Assembly: GCA_029983575.1 (NCBI GenBank) | Contig: JASBZE010000011.1 | Location: 1-33,010 of the forward strand | From: Peptostreptococcaceae bacterium | Lineage (GTDB): Bacteria > Bacillota > Clostridia > Peptostreptococcales > Peptostreptococcaceae | Direction of reading: 5' to 3' | DNA length: 33,010 nt | Part shown: piece after piece, positions 23,348 through 31,921 of the stretch | How the letters are laid out: every line of letters starts with the position of its first letter | How positions within the stretch are numbered: position 1 is the first letter of the stretch | Notes under the pieces: model-generated | Told to the model about the DNA's origin: nothing | The model's input: only the letters and a program-made list of their open reading frames with translations | Databases searched by the model: none | Translations under genes and position numbers: made by a program

Positions 23348-24691
23348 ATGATAAAAAGAGTTTTAATTGCAAATCGTGGAGAAATTGCCATAAGGATAAT
23401 TAGGGCGCTTAGAGAAATGGGCCTAGAATCCGTAGCAATTTTTTCTGAACCTGATAGGGATTCTCTTCACGTTAAACTTGCTGACGACGCTATATGCATC
23501 GGTCCGGCAAAGGCTAGCGACTCATATCTGAGCATGTCTCAAGTACTAAGTGCTTGTATCCTTAAGAGATGTGATGCGATACATCCCGGGTTTGGCTTTT
23601 TATCTGAAAATGCTAAGTTTGCCAAGATATGCGAGGATTGTAACGTTTGTTTTATAGGTCCAAAAAGTGAGCTAATATCTCATATGGGAGATAAAAAAGC
23701 TGCTAGAGCTACTGCAATAGAGGCAGGAGTTCCCGTTGTACCAGGATATTCTGGGGATGACGATTCACTTGAGACCATGATTAAGCAGGCGGAGAGGATT
23801 GGATTTCCGATAATGATGAAGGCTGCTTCCGGTGGTGGAGGTAGAGGAATTAGGATTGTAAATGATATTAAAGAACTAGAGTCAATGTATTACAGTGTAA
23901 AAAAGGAAGCTAAGTCTGCCTTTGATGACGATAGGGTGTATCTTGAAAAGTATATCAAAAATCCTAAGCACATAGAGGTCCAAATTCTCGGAGATATGTA
24001 TGGCAATATCGTCCACTTAGGTGAACGTGAATGCTCAATGCAAAGAAAAAATCAAAAACTAATTGAGGAAGCTCCTTCAGCAAGTATTTCACAAGAGCTG
24101 AGAAATAAGATAACTAAATCTGCAACTGATTTAGCCGAGTACACTGGTTATTACAGTCTGGGTACAGTTGAATTTTTGGTAGACAGTGATGAAAATTACT
24201 ACTTTATGGAGATGAACACGAGAATTCAGGTAGAACACCCGGTGACAGAGATGGTTACAGGAAGGGATTTAGTAAAGGATCAAATCAGGATAGCTATGGG
24301 AGAAGAAATTGGCTATACTCAAGATGATGTAGAGTTTACTGGACATTCCATAGAATGTAGAATTAATGCAGAGGATCCAAAAAAAGATTTCACTCCTTCT
24401 CCAGGAACTATAGAAAATCTTCTTTTACCAGGAGGAAAGGGCGTGAGAATCGATTCTTCAGCTTATGTAGGCGGAAAGATTCTTCCTTTTTACGATTCTA
24501 TGATAGCTAAGATTATAGCTCATGATGTCGATAGAAAGGGAGCTATTAATAAGATGAAATCAGCTCTATTTGAACTTGAGGTCGGAGGTGTTAAGACCAC
24601 CAAGGATTTTCAAAGGGAATTAATTTCTCAAGAAAGTTTCGCAGATGCGAGTTATGACACCACATTTGTTGAAAAGTTTATTGAGAGCTAG
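23348..24691 (+). CDS. accC: Acetyl-CoA carboxylase biotin carboxylase subunit
   Basis: AccC carboxylates the biotin on BCCP using ATP and bicarbonate. The roughly 447-residue ATP-grasp protein starts MIKRVLIANRGEIAIRI. It has the glycine-rich ATP lid AASGGGGRGI, the HIEVQILGD strand and the active-site EMNTRIQVEHPVTE segment. AAGGAG (23336-23341) is correctly spaced for the ATG at 23348, so an in-frame ATG at 23330 is unlikely. Its protein partner BCCP (accB) is not encoded anywhere in the window. Confidence 0.95.
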   Translation: MIKRVLIANRGEIAIRIIRALREMGLESVAIFSEPDRDSLHVKLADDAICIGPAKASDSYLSMSQVLSACILKRCDAIHPGFGFLSENAKFAKICEDCNVCFIGPKSELISHMGDKKAARATAIEAGVPVVPGYSGDDDSLETMIKQAERIGFPIMMKAASGGGGRGIRIVNDIKELESMYYSVKKEAKSAFDDDRVYLEKYIKNPKHIEVQILGDMYGNIVHLGERECSMQRKNQKLIEEAPSASISQELRNKITKSATDLAEYTGYYSLGTVEFLVDSDENYYFMEMNTRIQVEHPVTEMVTGRDLVKDQIRIAMGEEIGYTQDDVEFTGHSIECRINAEDPKKDFTPSPGTIENLLLPGGKGVRIDSSAYVGGKILPFYDSMIAKIIAHDVDRKGAINKMKSALFELEVGGVKTTKDFQRELISQESFADASYDTTFVEKFIES

Positions 24692-24715
24692 GGCAAAGTT
24701 GGTGAGAGTGATTAA

Positions 24716-25558
24716 ATGTTAAAGCGATTTAGAAAGAAAAACGACTATATAGTTGTTAAAAACTATGATAAAAAGCCGGATATACCAGAAGGTATGTGGA
24801 TAAAGTGCCCAGAGTGTTCAAAGATAATTTACGCTGAAGACCTTGAGACGTCGAATATGATTTGTCCAAGCTGTCACTATATATTTAGTTTAAGCGCTAG
24901 AAAAAGATTGGAAAATATTTTGGACGAGGGAAGCTTTAGCGAGATGAATGGCGATATCGTAACAAACAATCCTCTAAATTTTGAAGGTTATGATGTTAAG
25001 TTAAAGAAAGCCGAAGAAAATTCAGGCGAGAATGAATCTGTTATAACTGGAACTGGGAGGATTAACGGTAAGGAAGTTTGTATAGGAGTTATGGAGTCAA
25101 AGTTTATGATGGGTTCTCTAGGTTCTGCTACAGGGGAGAGAATCACTAGACTCACAGAGTACGCTACAGAAAACAAACTCCCGCTTATACTTTTCTGCGC
25201 TTCTGGAGGAGCTAGAATGCAGGAAGGAATTGTTTCTTTGATGCAAATGGCTAAGGTAAGTGCGGCTATAGCAAAGCATGATGAGGCAGGATTGCTTTAT
25301 ATATCCGTTTTGACAAATCCAACAACTGGAGGTGTTACTGCTAGTTTTGCTATGCAGGGTGATGTGATTATAGCTGAGCCTAAGGCCACGGTTGGATTTG
25401 CTGGTAGGAGGGTCATTGAAAATACTATTAAGGAAAAACTACCAGACGATTTTCAAAGTTCCGAGAAGTCATTGGAAAACGGGTTTGTAGATATGATTGT
25501 TCAGAGAAATGATATGAAAGAAAAGCTATCTGACATTTTATCTGTATTAGCATTTTAA
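24716..25558 (+). CDS. accD: Acetyl-CoA carboxylase carboxyltransferase beta subunit
   Basis: AccD and AccA form the carboxyltransferase that makes malonyl-CoA. The 280-residue protein has the N-terminal zinc ribbon, with Cys31, Cys34, Cys50 and Cys53 in C-x2-C...C-x2-C, followed by the crotonase-like core with FCASGGARMQEGIVSLMQM and NPTTGGVTASFA. The upstream region is only weakly ribosome-binding-like (GGTGAGAG). It follows accC by 24 bases and precedes accA, as is usual in Firmicutes. Confidence 0.95.
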   Translation: MLKRFRKKNDYIVVKNYDKKPDIPEGMWIKCPECSKIIYAEDLETSNMICPSCHYIFSLSARKRLENILDEGSFSEMNGDIVTNNPLNFEGYDVKLKKAEENSGENESVITGTGRINGKEVCIGVMESKFMMGSLGSATGERITRLTEYATENKLPLILFCASGGARMQEGIVSLMQMAKVSAAIAKHDEAGLLYISVLTNPTTGGVTASFAMQGDVIIAEPKATVGFAGRRVIENTIKEKLPDDFQSSEKSLENGFVDMIVQRNDMKEKLSDILSVLAF

Positions 25559-25613
25559 TAGTGTGTTTAATTAAGATTTTATGTGCGTTAGCGATTGTGT
25601 ATGAGGTGATAGG

Positions 25614-26402
25614 ATGTTAAGCGCTTGGGAGATTGTCGAGACGGCAAGACATAGAAAGAGGCCGAATCCTGATTATTACATCAAGGAGTTGGTCGATAAA
25701 TATACGGAATTTCACGGAGATAGATCTTTTGGAGATGATGGCTCCGTCACTACCGGAATCGGTCTTTTTGAAGGACAGCCGGTTTCTGTTATTGGACTAG
25801 GCAAAGGTCAGGGTACGGTAGAAAATATTAAGAAAAACTTCGGTATGGCGCATCCTGAGGGCTATAAAAAGGCCCTTAAAGCTATAAAACAAGCTGAGAA
25901 ATTCGGTTTACCAGTTATTATTTTTGTTGATACCCCAGGTGCCTATCCAGGTAAGGAAGCAGAAAACAGGGGACAGGGCTATTGGATAGCCAAGTCACTT
26001 ATGGAACTGAGCAAGGTTAAGACACCTCTGATCACATTTATTACCGGAGAGGGTGGTAGCGGTGGAGCATTGGCTCTAGCCGTTAGCGATAGGGTATTTA
26101 TGTTAGAGAACTCAATATACTCGATTCTATCTCCGGAGGGTTTTTCCTCAATTTTATGGAAAGATAGCAGTAGGAAAGTAGAGGCGGCTGAAAAGATGAA
26201 GATTACTTCTAAGGACCTGCTGAATTTATCTGTGATTGATGATATAATAGAGGAAAACGGGTCTTGTGATAGGGATCCAGTGTTTACGCTTAACCAAATT
26301 AGGGCAAAAATAAGAAAAGAATTAAGTACATTAAAAAGTATGGATATTAATGAACTTGTCGCTAAGAGATACGATAAGTTTAGAAAAATGGGAGCTTATT
26401 AA
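25614..26402 (+). CDS. accA: Acetyl-CoA carboxylase carboxyltransferase alpha subunit
   Basis: The 262-residue partner of AccD has the family segments AWEIVETARHRKRP at the start, FHGDRSFGDD, FVDTPGAYPG and the oxyanion-hole GEGGSGGALA. It is shorter than E. coli AccA (about 319) because it lacks the N-terminal extension, as in many Firmicutes. It lies 55 bases after accD and has AGGTGAT before the ATG. Confidence 0.95.
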   Translation: MLSAWEIVETARHRKRPNPDYYIKELVDKYTEFHGDRSFGDDGSVTTGIGLFEGQPVSVIGLGKGQGTVENIKKNFGMAHPEGYKKALKAIKQAEKFGLPVIIFVDTPGAYPGKEAENRGQGYWIAKSLMELSKVKTPLITFITGEGGSGGALALAVSDRVFMLENSIYSILSPEGFSSILWKDSSRKVEAAEKMKITSKDLLNLSVIDDIIEENGSCDRDPVFTLNQIRAKIRKELSTLKSMDINELVAKRYDKFRKMGAY

Positions 26403-26435
26403 ACCAAATAAATTATATAGAAAGGAAGGATTACT

Positions 26436-26882
26436 TTGGAAGGTATTAAGGACATTATCAACAAAATTTTAGTACAATTATTTAATGATATTCTTCATCT
26501 AGAAGAAAAGTCACTGGACAATACGGAATTTGATAATTTAACTTTAACGGAGATCCACACAATCGAAGCAATTGGCTACGAAGGTGGAAGGATGATGGGC
26601 GAGGTTGCTCATGATCTAAGAATAACAGACGGTACACTGTCAATAGCAGTTACTAAGCTTATAAAAAAAGGTTACGTGTTTAGAGAAAGAAGTGAGATAG
26701 ATAGAAGAAAGGTATATATCTATCTAACTGATTCAGGAAAGAAGGTTCTCGATTTACACCACGATTTCCACAAGGCAATGATCGACGATATGCTTGAAGG
26801 ATTTACTGTTGAGGAAGAGGTATTACTTTCAAGGGCTCTTCTAAAATTGACAGACTTTTTTGAGAAGAAGTACGAGGACTAG
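26436..26882 (+). CDS. fabT: FabT-like MarR-family regulator of fatty acid synthesis
   Basis: The 148-residue winged-helix protein has the recognition-helix region RITDGTLSIAVTKLIKKGY and the wing RSEIDRRKVYIYLT. The stretches LTEIHTIEAIG and LHHDFHKAMIDDM closely resemble streptococcal FabT, which represses the fab operon with long-chain acyl-ACP as corepressor. The start is a TTG with AAGGAAGGA before it, so expression may be modest. In streptococci fabT is near the head of the operon, upstream of fabH. Here it is at the distal end after accA, which would make the circuit autoregulatory. A palindrome at the fab promoter is a possible target. Confidence 0.85.
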   Translation: MEGIKDIINKILVQLFNDILHLEEKSLDNTEFDNLTLTEIHTIEAIGYEGGRMMGEVAHDLRITDGTLSIAVTKLIKKGYVFRERSEIDRRKVYIYLTDSGKKVLDLHHDFHKAMIDDMLEGFTVEEEVLLSRALLKLTDFFEKKYED

Positions 26883-26883
26883 T

Positions 26884-27618
26884 ATGGCAAAAAATGTTTT
26901 AGTCACGGGTTCTTCAAGGGGAATAGGCAGAGAGACTGCTATTTTACTTGCAAAAGAAGGTTATAATGTGGCGATAAATTATAACAAAAGTGAGGATAAA
27001 GCCAAAGAAGTCTTGGAAGAATGTCTTTCCTATGGCGTTAAGGCTATTGCTATCAAAGCAGATGTAAGTGATTTCAAAGCTGTTGAAAAAATGTTTGTCA
27101 ATATTATCGAGGAATTTGGAAGTATTGATATTTTGATAAATAATGCTGGTATAGCTGTAGCTAAGCAATTTCAAGACTATGATCCTAGTGAATGGCACGA
27201 GATTATAGGTACTAATTTAAACGGTATGTATCATTGTGCATATTTTGCTCTAAAGGATATGATGAAAAGACACGAAGGAGTAATTATAAATCTTTCGTCT
27301 ATTTTTGGAATAACCGGAGCAGCTATGGAAGTACCATATTCAACGTCAAAAGGAGCTGTGATTGCTTTTACAAAATCATTGGCGAGGGAATTTGGATATT
27401 CAGGAATCAGGATCAACTCGGTGGCGCCAGGTGGAATAGATACGGATATGGTTGCCAATGTCAAAGATGACGATTTAGATGCATTTCTTGAGGAGGTTCC
27501 TCTGGGAAGGCTTGGAAAACCAATTGAAATAGCTAATTTAATTAGCTTTTTGGTTTCTGATAAGGCAAGCTATATTACAGGGCAGATCATAAGCCCAAAC
27601 GGTGGCTGGTTGATTTAA
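26884..27618 (+). CDS. Second FabG-like short-chain dehydrogenase/reductase
   Basis: The 244-residue protein has TGSSRGIGRETA, NNAG, the catalytic serine in NLSSIFG and YSTSKGA, and the C-terminal SYITGQIISPNGGW. This is the SDR fold of FabG but clearly diverged from the first copy in the operon. The ATG is one base after the fabT stop, so translation is probably coupled; a longer frame from 26860 overlaps fabT and is less likely. It may be an alternative 3-oxoacyl-ACP reductase or act on another substrate. It is the last gene before the terminator at 27621-27652. Confidence 0.85.
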   Translation: MAKNVLVTGSSRGIGRETAILLAKEGYNVAINYNKSEDKAKEVLEECLSYGVKAIAIKADVSDFKAVEKMFVNIIEEFGSIDILINNAGIAVAKQFQDYDPSEWHEIIGTNLNGMYHCAYFALKDMMKRHEGVIINLSSIFGITGAAMEVPYSTSKGAVIAFTKSLAREFGYSGIRINSVAPGGIDTDMVANVKDDDLDAFLEEVPLGRLGKPIEIANLISFLVSDKASYITGQIISPNGGWLI

Positions 27619-27620
27619 TA

Positions 27621-27652
27621 AAAAAGAGGCTGACATATGTCAGCCTTATTTG
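27621..27652. terminator. Bidirectional terminator between the fab operon and glyA
   Basis: A perfect palindrome AGGCTGACAT/ATGTCAGCCT (27627-27646) is flanked by an A-run on the left and a T-rich stretch (TTATTTGT) on the right. It lies between two convergent units. The plus-strand T-run is interrupted, so the minus-strand direction looks stronger. Confidence 0.8.
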
Positions 27653-27674
27653 TATGAAAAATTTTACTTAATCT

Positions 27675-28907
27675 CTATTTTTCATATATTGGATATTTAT
27701 CTGTAAGCTCTGTAGCTATTTCCCTAGCTTTTTCTATATTCTTATCAGTCAAGCAAAGATCTATAGCCTCGGCTATTTTTACCATGTCTTCTTCAACCAT
27801 ACCCCTTGTAGTTACCGCAGCTGTTCCTATCCTTATACCGCTTGTCTTAAAGAAATTCTCCGGATCAAAAGGAATTGAATTTTTATTTACGGTAATATAT
27901 GCTTCATCTAATAGAGTTTCCGCTTCTTTTCCTGTTATCTTCTTTGAAATTAGGTTTACTAAGATTAGGTGGTTGTCTGTTCCTCCAGAAACTAGATCAA
28001 AGCCTCTCTTTTTGAGTTCATCAGCCAATACTGCACAGTTTTTTACGATTTGTTTTTGATATTCTTTAAACTCATCTTTGAGAGCCTCTCCAAAACTAAC
28101 GGCCTTGGCAGCTATTACGTGCTCTAAAGGTCCTCCTTGAATTCCTGGGAATATGGCCTTATCAATTTTTTGAGCGTATTCTTTTTTACATAATATAGCT
28201 CCGCCCCTTGGTCCTCTAAGTGTTTTATGAGTTGTTGTAGTTACAAAATCAGCGTATTTAACTGGGTTTTGATGAAGTCCAGCCGCAACTAAACCTGCTA
28301 TGTGAGCCATATCTACCATGTGATAAGCTCCAACCTCTTTAGCTATTTCCCCTATTCTCTTGAAATCTATCTCCCTTGGGTATGCAGAAGCTCCTGAAAC
28401 GATCATCTTAGGTTTTTCTTTTAATGCTATTTCCCTAAGTTTATCGTAGTCAATGGTTTCAGTTTCTTTGTCAACTCCATAAGGCACGAACTTGTAATTA
28501 ATTCCGGAGATATTAACTGGTGAACCGTGCGTTAAGTGACCTCCTTGTGATAGGTCCATTCCAAGTACAGTATCACCATGCTCTAACATAGCAATGTAAA
28601 CTCCTAGATTTGCTTGAGAACCTGAGTGAGGTTGTACATTTGCGTGTTCAGCTCCAAAAAGCTTCTTCAATCTCTCTATAGCTATGTTTTCCATGTCATC
28701 TATGTACATGCACCCACCATAGTATCTCTTTCCTGGATATCCTTCTGCGTATTTGTTTGTGAAGTAGCTTCCCATAGCTTCCATCACAGCCTCAGATACG
28801 ATGTTCTCAGACGCTATAAGCTCTATGTTTCTCTTTTGTCTCATAAGCTCATCTTCAAGAGTTTTGTAGATTTCAGGATCCTGTTTTCTTAAATTATCAA
28901 AATTCAT
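27675..28907 (-). CDS. glyA: Serine hydroxymethyltransferase
   Basis: GlyA interconverts serine and glycine with tetrahydrofolate and feeds the one-carbon pool. The 410-residue PLP enzyme has ASENIVSEAV near the N-terminus, YAEGYPGKRYYGG, HSGSQAN and the PLP lysine in TTTTHKTLRGPRGG. The length is normal. AGGAGGGGAT precedes the ATG. It is transcribed alone on the minus strand. Confidence 0.96.
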   Translation of the reverse strand: MNFDNLRKQDPEIYKTLEDELMRQKRNIELIASENIVSEAVMEAMGSYFTNKYAEGYPGKRYYGGCMYIDDMENIAIERLKKLFGAEHANVQPHSGSQANLGVYIAMLEHGDTVLGMDLSQGGHLTHGSPVNISGINYKFVPYGVDKETETIDYDKLREIALKEKPKMIVSGASAYPREIDFKRIGEIAKEVGAYHMVDMAHIAGLVAAGLHQNPVKYADFVTTTTHKTLRGPRGGAILCKKEYAQKIDKAIFPGIQGGPLEHVIAAKAVSFGEALKDEFKEYQKQIVKNCAVLADELKKRGFDLVSGGTDNHLILVNLISKKITGKEAETLLDEAYITVNKNSIPFDPENFFKTSGIRIGTAAVTTRGMVEEDMVKIAEAIDLCLTDKNIEKAREIATELTDKYPIYEK

Positions 28908-28972
28908 AATATCCCCTCCTATTAATGAAAAATTCTCGATATTTTGTCAGCGACTTATATTTAAGTTCTAAA

Positions 28973-28993
28973 ATAGAGGGGACTAGTCCCACT
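28973..28993 (-). promoter_or_regulatory. Hairpin in the glyA upstream region
   Basis: The stem GGGAC/GTCCC, extended by AGAG/CTCT with one bulged base, lies about 70 bases upstream of glyA. There is no T-run, and no known riboswitch was recognised. It may be an operator or a leader structure. Confidence 0.4.
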
Positions 28994-29061
28994 CTAGTAT
29001 AAGAATATCATGTTTTTTAAAATATTACAACGAGTATAAAATGATATTATTTAATCAAAGA

Positions 29062-29090
29062 TACACAAAAAAGCGACACTATGATATAAT
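29062..29090 (+). promoter_or_regulatory. Promoter of fprA
   Basis: A perfect -10 TATAAT (29085-29090) has a weak -35 TACACA (29062-29067) at 17 bases. It lies about 60 bases upstream of the fprA start codon. Confidence 0.55.
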
Positions 29091-29153
29091 TAAATTGTAT
29101 ACTTGTTGCGAAATAAGGAAATTAACATTATATGCATTATATAGGAGGATAAA

Positions 29154-30350
29154 ATGAATACAATTACAACACCGATTTTAGACAATGTTTATTACTTGGG
29201 TGTAAATGACAGGCAGACTGCCAAGTTTGAAAATATGTGGCCCCTACCAGAAGGAGTTGCATACAACTCATATCTTATAGTAGACGAGAAGACAGCTCTT
29301 ATGGATACTGTTAAAGTAACTAAGATTGATGGATTCTTGGAGACTCTAGTCAATCTACTCGATGGAAGAAAACTAGATTATCTAGTAATTCACCATATGG
29401 AGCCTGATCATTCTGGTTGTATTAAGGCTGTATTGGAGTTGTACCCAGATATGACATTTGTTTGTAATGCTAAAGCTAAGGGCATGTTAATGGATTATTA
29501 CGAGTTAGAACCAGAAAACATAATCGTAGTAAAAGATGGCGATGAACTTGAATTGGGTGAAAGATCACTTACATTTGTAAATACTCCAATGGTTCACTGG
29601 CCTGAATCAATGGTCAGCTATGAGAAAAAAGACAAGATACTTTTCTCACAAGATATTTTTGGAGGTTTTGGAACATTAAACGGTACTGTATTTGACGATG
29701 AGATGAACTACAAGTTCCTCAGAGATGAAACTAGGAGATATTATTCAAACATAGTTGGAAAATATTCTAAGATGGCTGTTAGAGCCTTAGATAAGGTTAG
29801 CAAATTAGATATAAACATAATTTGTCCTGTTCACGGTTTAGTTTGGAGGAAAAATCCTAAGCAAATAATAGAAGAATACACTAAATGGGCTAATCAGGTT
29901 CCTGAGGACGGTCTTGTATTAGTTTATGGTTCAATGTATGGAAACACAGAGCAGATGGCTGATACCCTAGCTAGATTTTTAGCTGAAGAGGGAGTAAAAA
30001 ATATCAAAGTATTCGATGTTAGTAAAACTCATGAATCATATATTTTAAGTGAGATATGGAGATATAAAGGACTAATTCTAGGTAGTTGTACTTACAATAA
30101 TTCAGTATATCCAAAGATGTACAACCTATTACACATACTTGAAATGAATAAACTTCAAAACAAGGTTATGGGTATTTTTGGTTCATATGGATGGAGCGGA
30201 GGTTCTGTTAAGGACATAAGCGAGTTTGCAAGTGCAGGAAGCTTCCAAGTAGCTGAAACAGTAGTAGAGTCTAAGGGAACTATGAAGGCTAAGGACGTAG
30301 AGGAACTAAGGAAATTAGCTAAGGAAATGGCTGAACTTCTTAAGGCATAG
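29154..30350 (+). CDS. FprA-type flavodiiron protein (A-type flavoprotein)
   Basis: Flavodiiron proteins reduce oxygen to water, or nitric oxide to nitrous oxide, and protect anaerobes. The 398-residue protein has an N-terminal metallo-beta-lactamase domain with the diiron ligands HMEPDH (His81, Glu83, Asp85, His86), then HWPES and SQDIFGGFG. A C-terminal flavodoxin domain begins at about residue 255 with the FMN loop YGSMYGNTEQMADT. There is no extra rubredoxin or flavin-reductase domain, so it is class A. A TAGGAGG site supports the start. A terminator follows at 30410. Confidence 0.94.
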   Translation: MNTITTPILDNVYYLGVNDRQTAKFENMWPLPEGVAYNSYLIVDEKTALMDTVKVTKIDGFLETLVNLLDGRKLDYLVIHHMEPDHSGCIKAVLELYPDMTFVCNAKAKGMLMDYYELEPENIIVVKDGDELELGERSLTFVNTPMVHWPESMVSYEKKDKILFSQDIFGGFGTLNGTVFDDEMNYKFLRDETRRYYSNIVGKYSKMAVRALDKVSKLDINIICPVHGLVWRKNPKQIIEEYTKWANQVPEDGLVLVYGSMYGNTEQMADTLARFLAEEGVKNIKVFDVSKTHESYILSEIWRYKGLILGSCTYNNSVYPKMYNLLHILEMNKLQNKVMGIFGSYGWSGGSVKDISEFASAGSFQVAETVVESKGTMKAKDVEELRKLAKEMAELLKA

Positions 30351-30409
30351 ACATATGTTATCAAAACGAAAAGATTTAGCGCGGAAAGAATCTTATTAGT
30401 AAATTATAA

Positions 30410-30446
30410 GGCTGTTGAGGATAACTCAGCAGCCAGAATTTTTTAG
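30410..30446 (+). terminator. Terminator after the flavodiiron gene
   Basis: The arms GGCTGTTGAG (30410-30419) and CTCAGCAGCC (30425-30434) pair over 10 bp with loop GATAA. They are followed by AGAATTTTTT. Confidence 0.9.
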
Positions 30447-30474
30447 GGGTACAAAAACGATATGGGGTGTTAAG

Positions 30475-31818
30475 TTGAGTATTAAGGAGATTTTTGATAA
30501 GAGAGTCGACATGACCGTCGGGGATGAAAAGAGTGCAATAATACAATTTGCAATACCTCTTGCCTTGGGAAATGTGTTTCAACAAGTCTACAACATAGCA
30601 GACACTATAATAGTCGGTAGGTTTGTGGGTCCTCAGGCCTTGGCAGCAGTAGGTAGTACATATACGTTGATGATATTTATAACATCGCTTATAATCGGTT
30701 TATGCCTAGGTTCTGGAGTTGTTTTTTCTAAGTTTTACGGTGCAAAGGATAGAGACTCGCTTCAGAGAAGTTTCTTTGCTTCATTTGTAATAATAGCTGT
30801 ATTAACCGTCGTTATAAACGTCCTTGCATTTATATACATTGATCCAATACTTGAGATTATTAAAATACCAAAAGAGATAATGGATGAGTCTTATACTTAT
30901 ACATTTACGATGTTTTGCGGTATAGTATTTATATTTTTATACAATTACTACGCCTCTGTTTATAGATCTATGGGAAATTCAACAACTCCTCTGTTGTTTC
31001 TGGCCATAGCCATGATATCAAATATAATTTTGGATATTTTATTTATCGCAGGATTTGGCTGGGGAGTATTCGGTGCGGCATTTGCTACAGTTATATCCCA
31101 AGTTTTTTCGGGTGTGGGTCTAGCAATAAAATGTCATAGAGAAGTAGAGGAGTTAAAAATAGAAAAACACAATTTAGTTTTTGAAGGCTATATTTTTAAA
31201 ACCTTAGTTAATTTTTCTCTGCTATCTAGTATTCAACAGAGCATAATGAATTTGGGTATACTTATGATTCAAGGACTTGTAAATAGTTTTGGAGTTGTAG
31301 TAATGGCTGGTTTTGCAGCTGCAGTAAAGATAGATACCCTAGCATATGTGCCGGTGCAGGACTTTGGAAATGCATTTTCTACTTTTATAGCCCAAAACAT
31401 GGGGGCAGGAGAGATGAAGCGAATAGAAAGGGGTACAAAATCTGTAATTAAAATTATTGCAGTAATTTGTATACCAATTTCATTATTGGTGTTTATATTT
31501 GCAGAAAAGTTGATGGGCGTATTTATGTCAAGTGAATCAGCTAAGGTAATTGCTGTCGGATCACAATACCTTAGAATAGAGGGGGCATTTTACGTACTTA
31601 TAGGTTATTTATTTATGTTTTATGGACTATTTAGAGGTTGGGGCAAGCCTTTTATGTCTGTAGTACTAACAGTCGTGAGCTTAGGGTTAAGGGTGGCTAT
31701 CTCTTACGCATTTGCTCATCAAATAGGAGTCGTAGCAATTTGGTGGTCAATACCAATCGGTTGGGCAATAGCTGATATCGTAGGTTATATCAAGATGAAA
31801 AAAGAGGCTATTATATAA
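30475..31818 (+). CDS. MATE-family multidrug/sodium efflux protein
   Basis: The roughly 447-residue membrane protein has about 12 hydrophobic segments. It carries MATE signatures near the start (AIIQFAIPLALGNVFQQVYN, DTIIVGRFVG) and repeated in the second half (GMAGFAAAVKIDTLA-like region and FGNAFSTFIAQNMGAG). It probably exports a cationic compound with a sodium or proton gradient. The open frame begins at an ATG at 30415, but that codon is inside the stem of the preceding terminator. GGGGTG (30464-30469) before the TTG at 30475, and the normal N-terminus of the family, fix the start there. It may be transcribed by read-through or from a weak promoter that I could not identify. Confidence 0.9.
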   Translation: MSIKEIFDKRVDMTVGDEKSAIIQFAIPLALGNVFQQVYNIADTIIVGRFVGPQALAAVGSTYTLMIFITSLIIGLCLGSGVVFSKFYGAKDRDSLQRSFFASFVIIAVLTVVINVLAFIYIDPILEIIKIPKEIMDESYTYTFTMFCGIVFIFLYNYYASVYRSMGNSTTPLLFLAIAMISNIILDILFIAGFGWGVFGAAFATVISQVFSGVGLAIKCHREVEELKIEKHNLVFEGYIFKTLVNFSLLSSIQQSIMNLGILMIQGLVNSFGVVVMAGFAAAVKIDTLAYVPVQDFGNAFSTFIAQNMGAGEMKRIERGTKSVIKIIAVICIPISLLVFIFAEKLMGVFMSSESAKVIAVGSQYLRIEGAFYVLIGYLFMFYGLFRGWGKPFMSVVLTVVSLGLRVAISYAFAHQIGVVAIWWSIPIGWAIADIVGYIKMKKEAII

Positions 31819-31861
31819 AAAAATCTATTATATAATATATAGAATAAAATAAAAATATTAT

Positions 31862-31918
31862 AAAAAAGGATGTCTATTAATTCTCAGTATGAGTTTTAGA
31901 TAAACATGCTTTCTTTTA
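31862..31918. terminator. Bidirectional terminator between MATE gene and cell-wall-binding gene
   Basis: AAAG-G-ATGT (31865-31873) pairs with ACAT-G-CTTT (31904-31912) with one mismatch, and an inner CTCA/TGAG stem closes the loop. T-rich sequence follows on + and an A-run on the left serves the minus strand. Confidence 0.65.
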
Positions 31919-31921
31919 TTC

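Noticed and set aside
28908..29061. Riboswitch or T-box upstream of glyA.
   Set aside because: There is a small hairpin but no T-box motif, no glycine or purine riboswitch core and no terminator before glyA.
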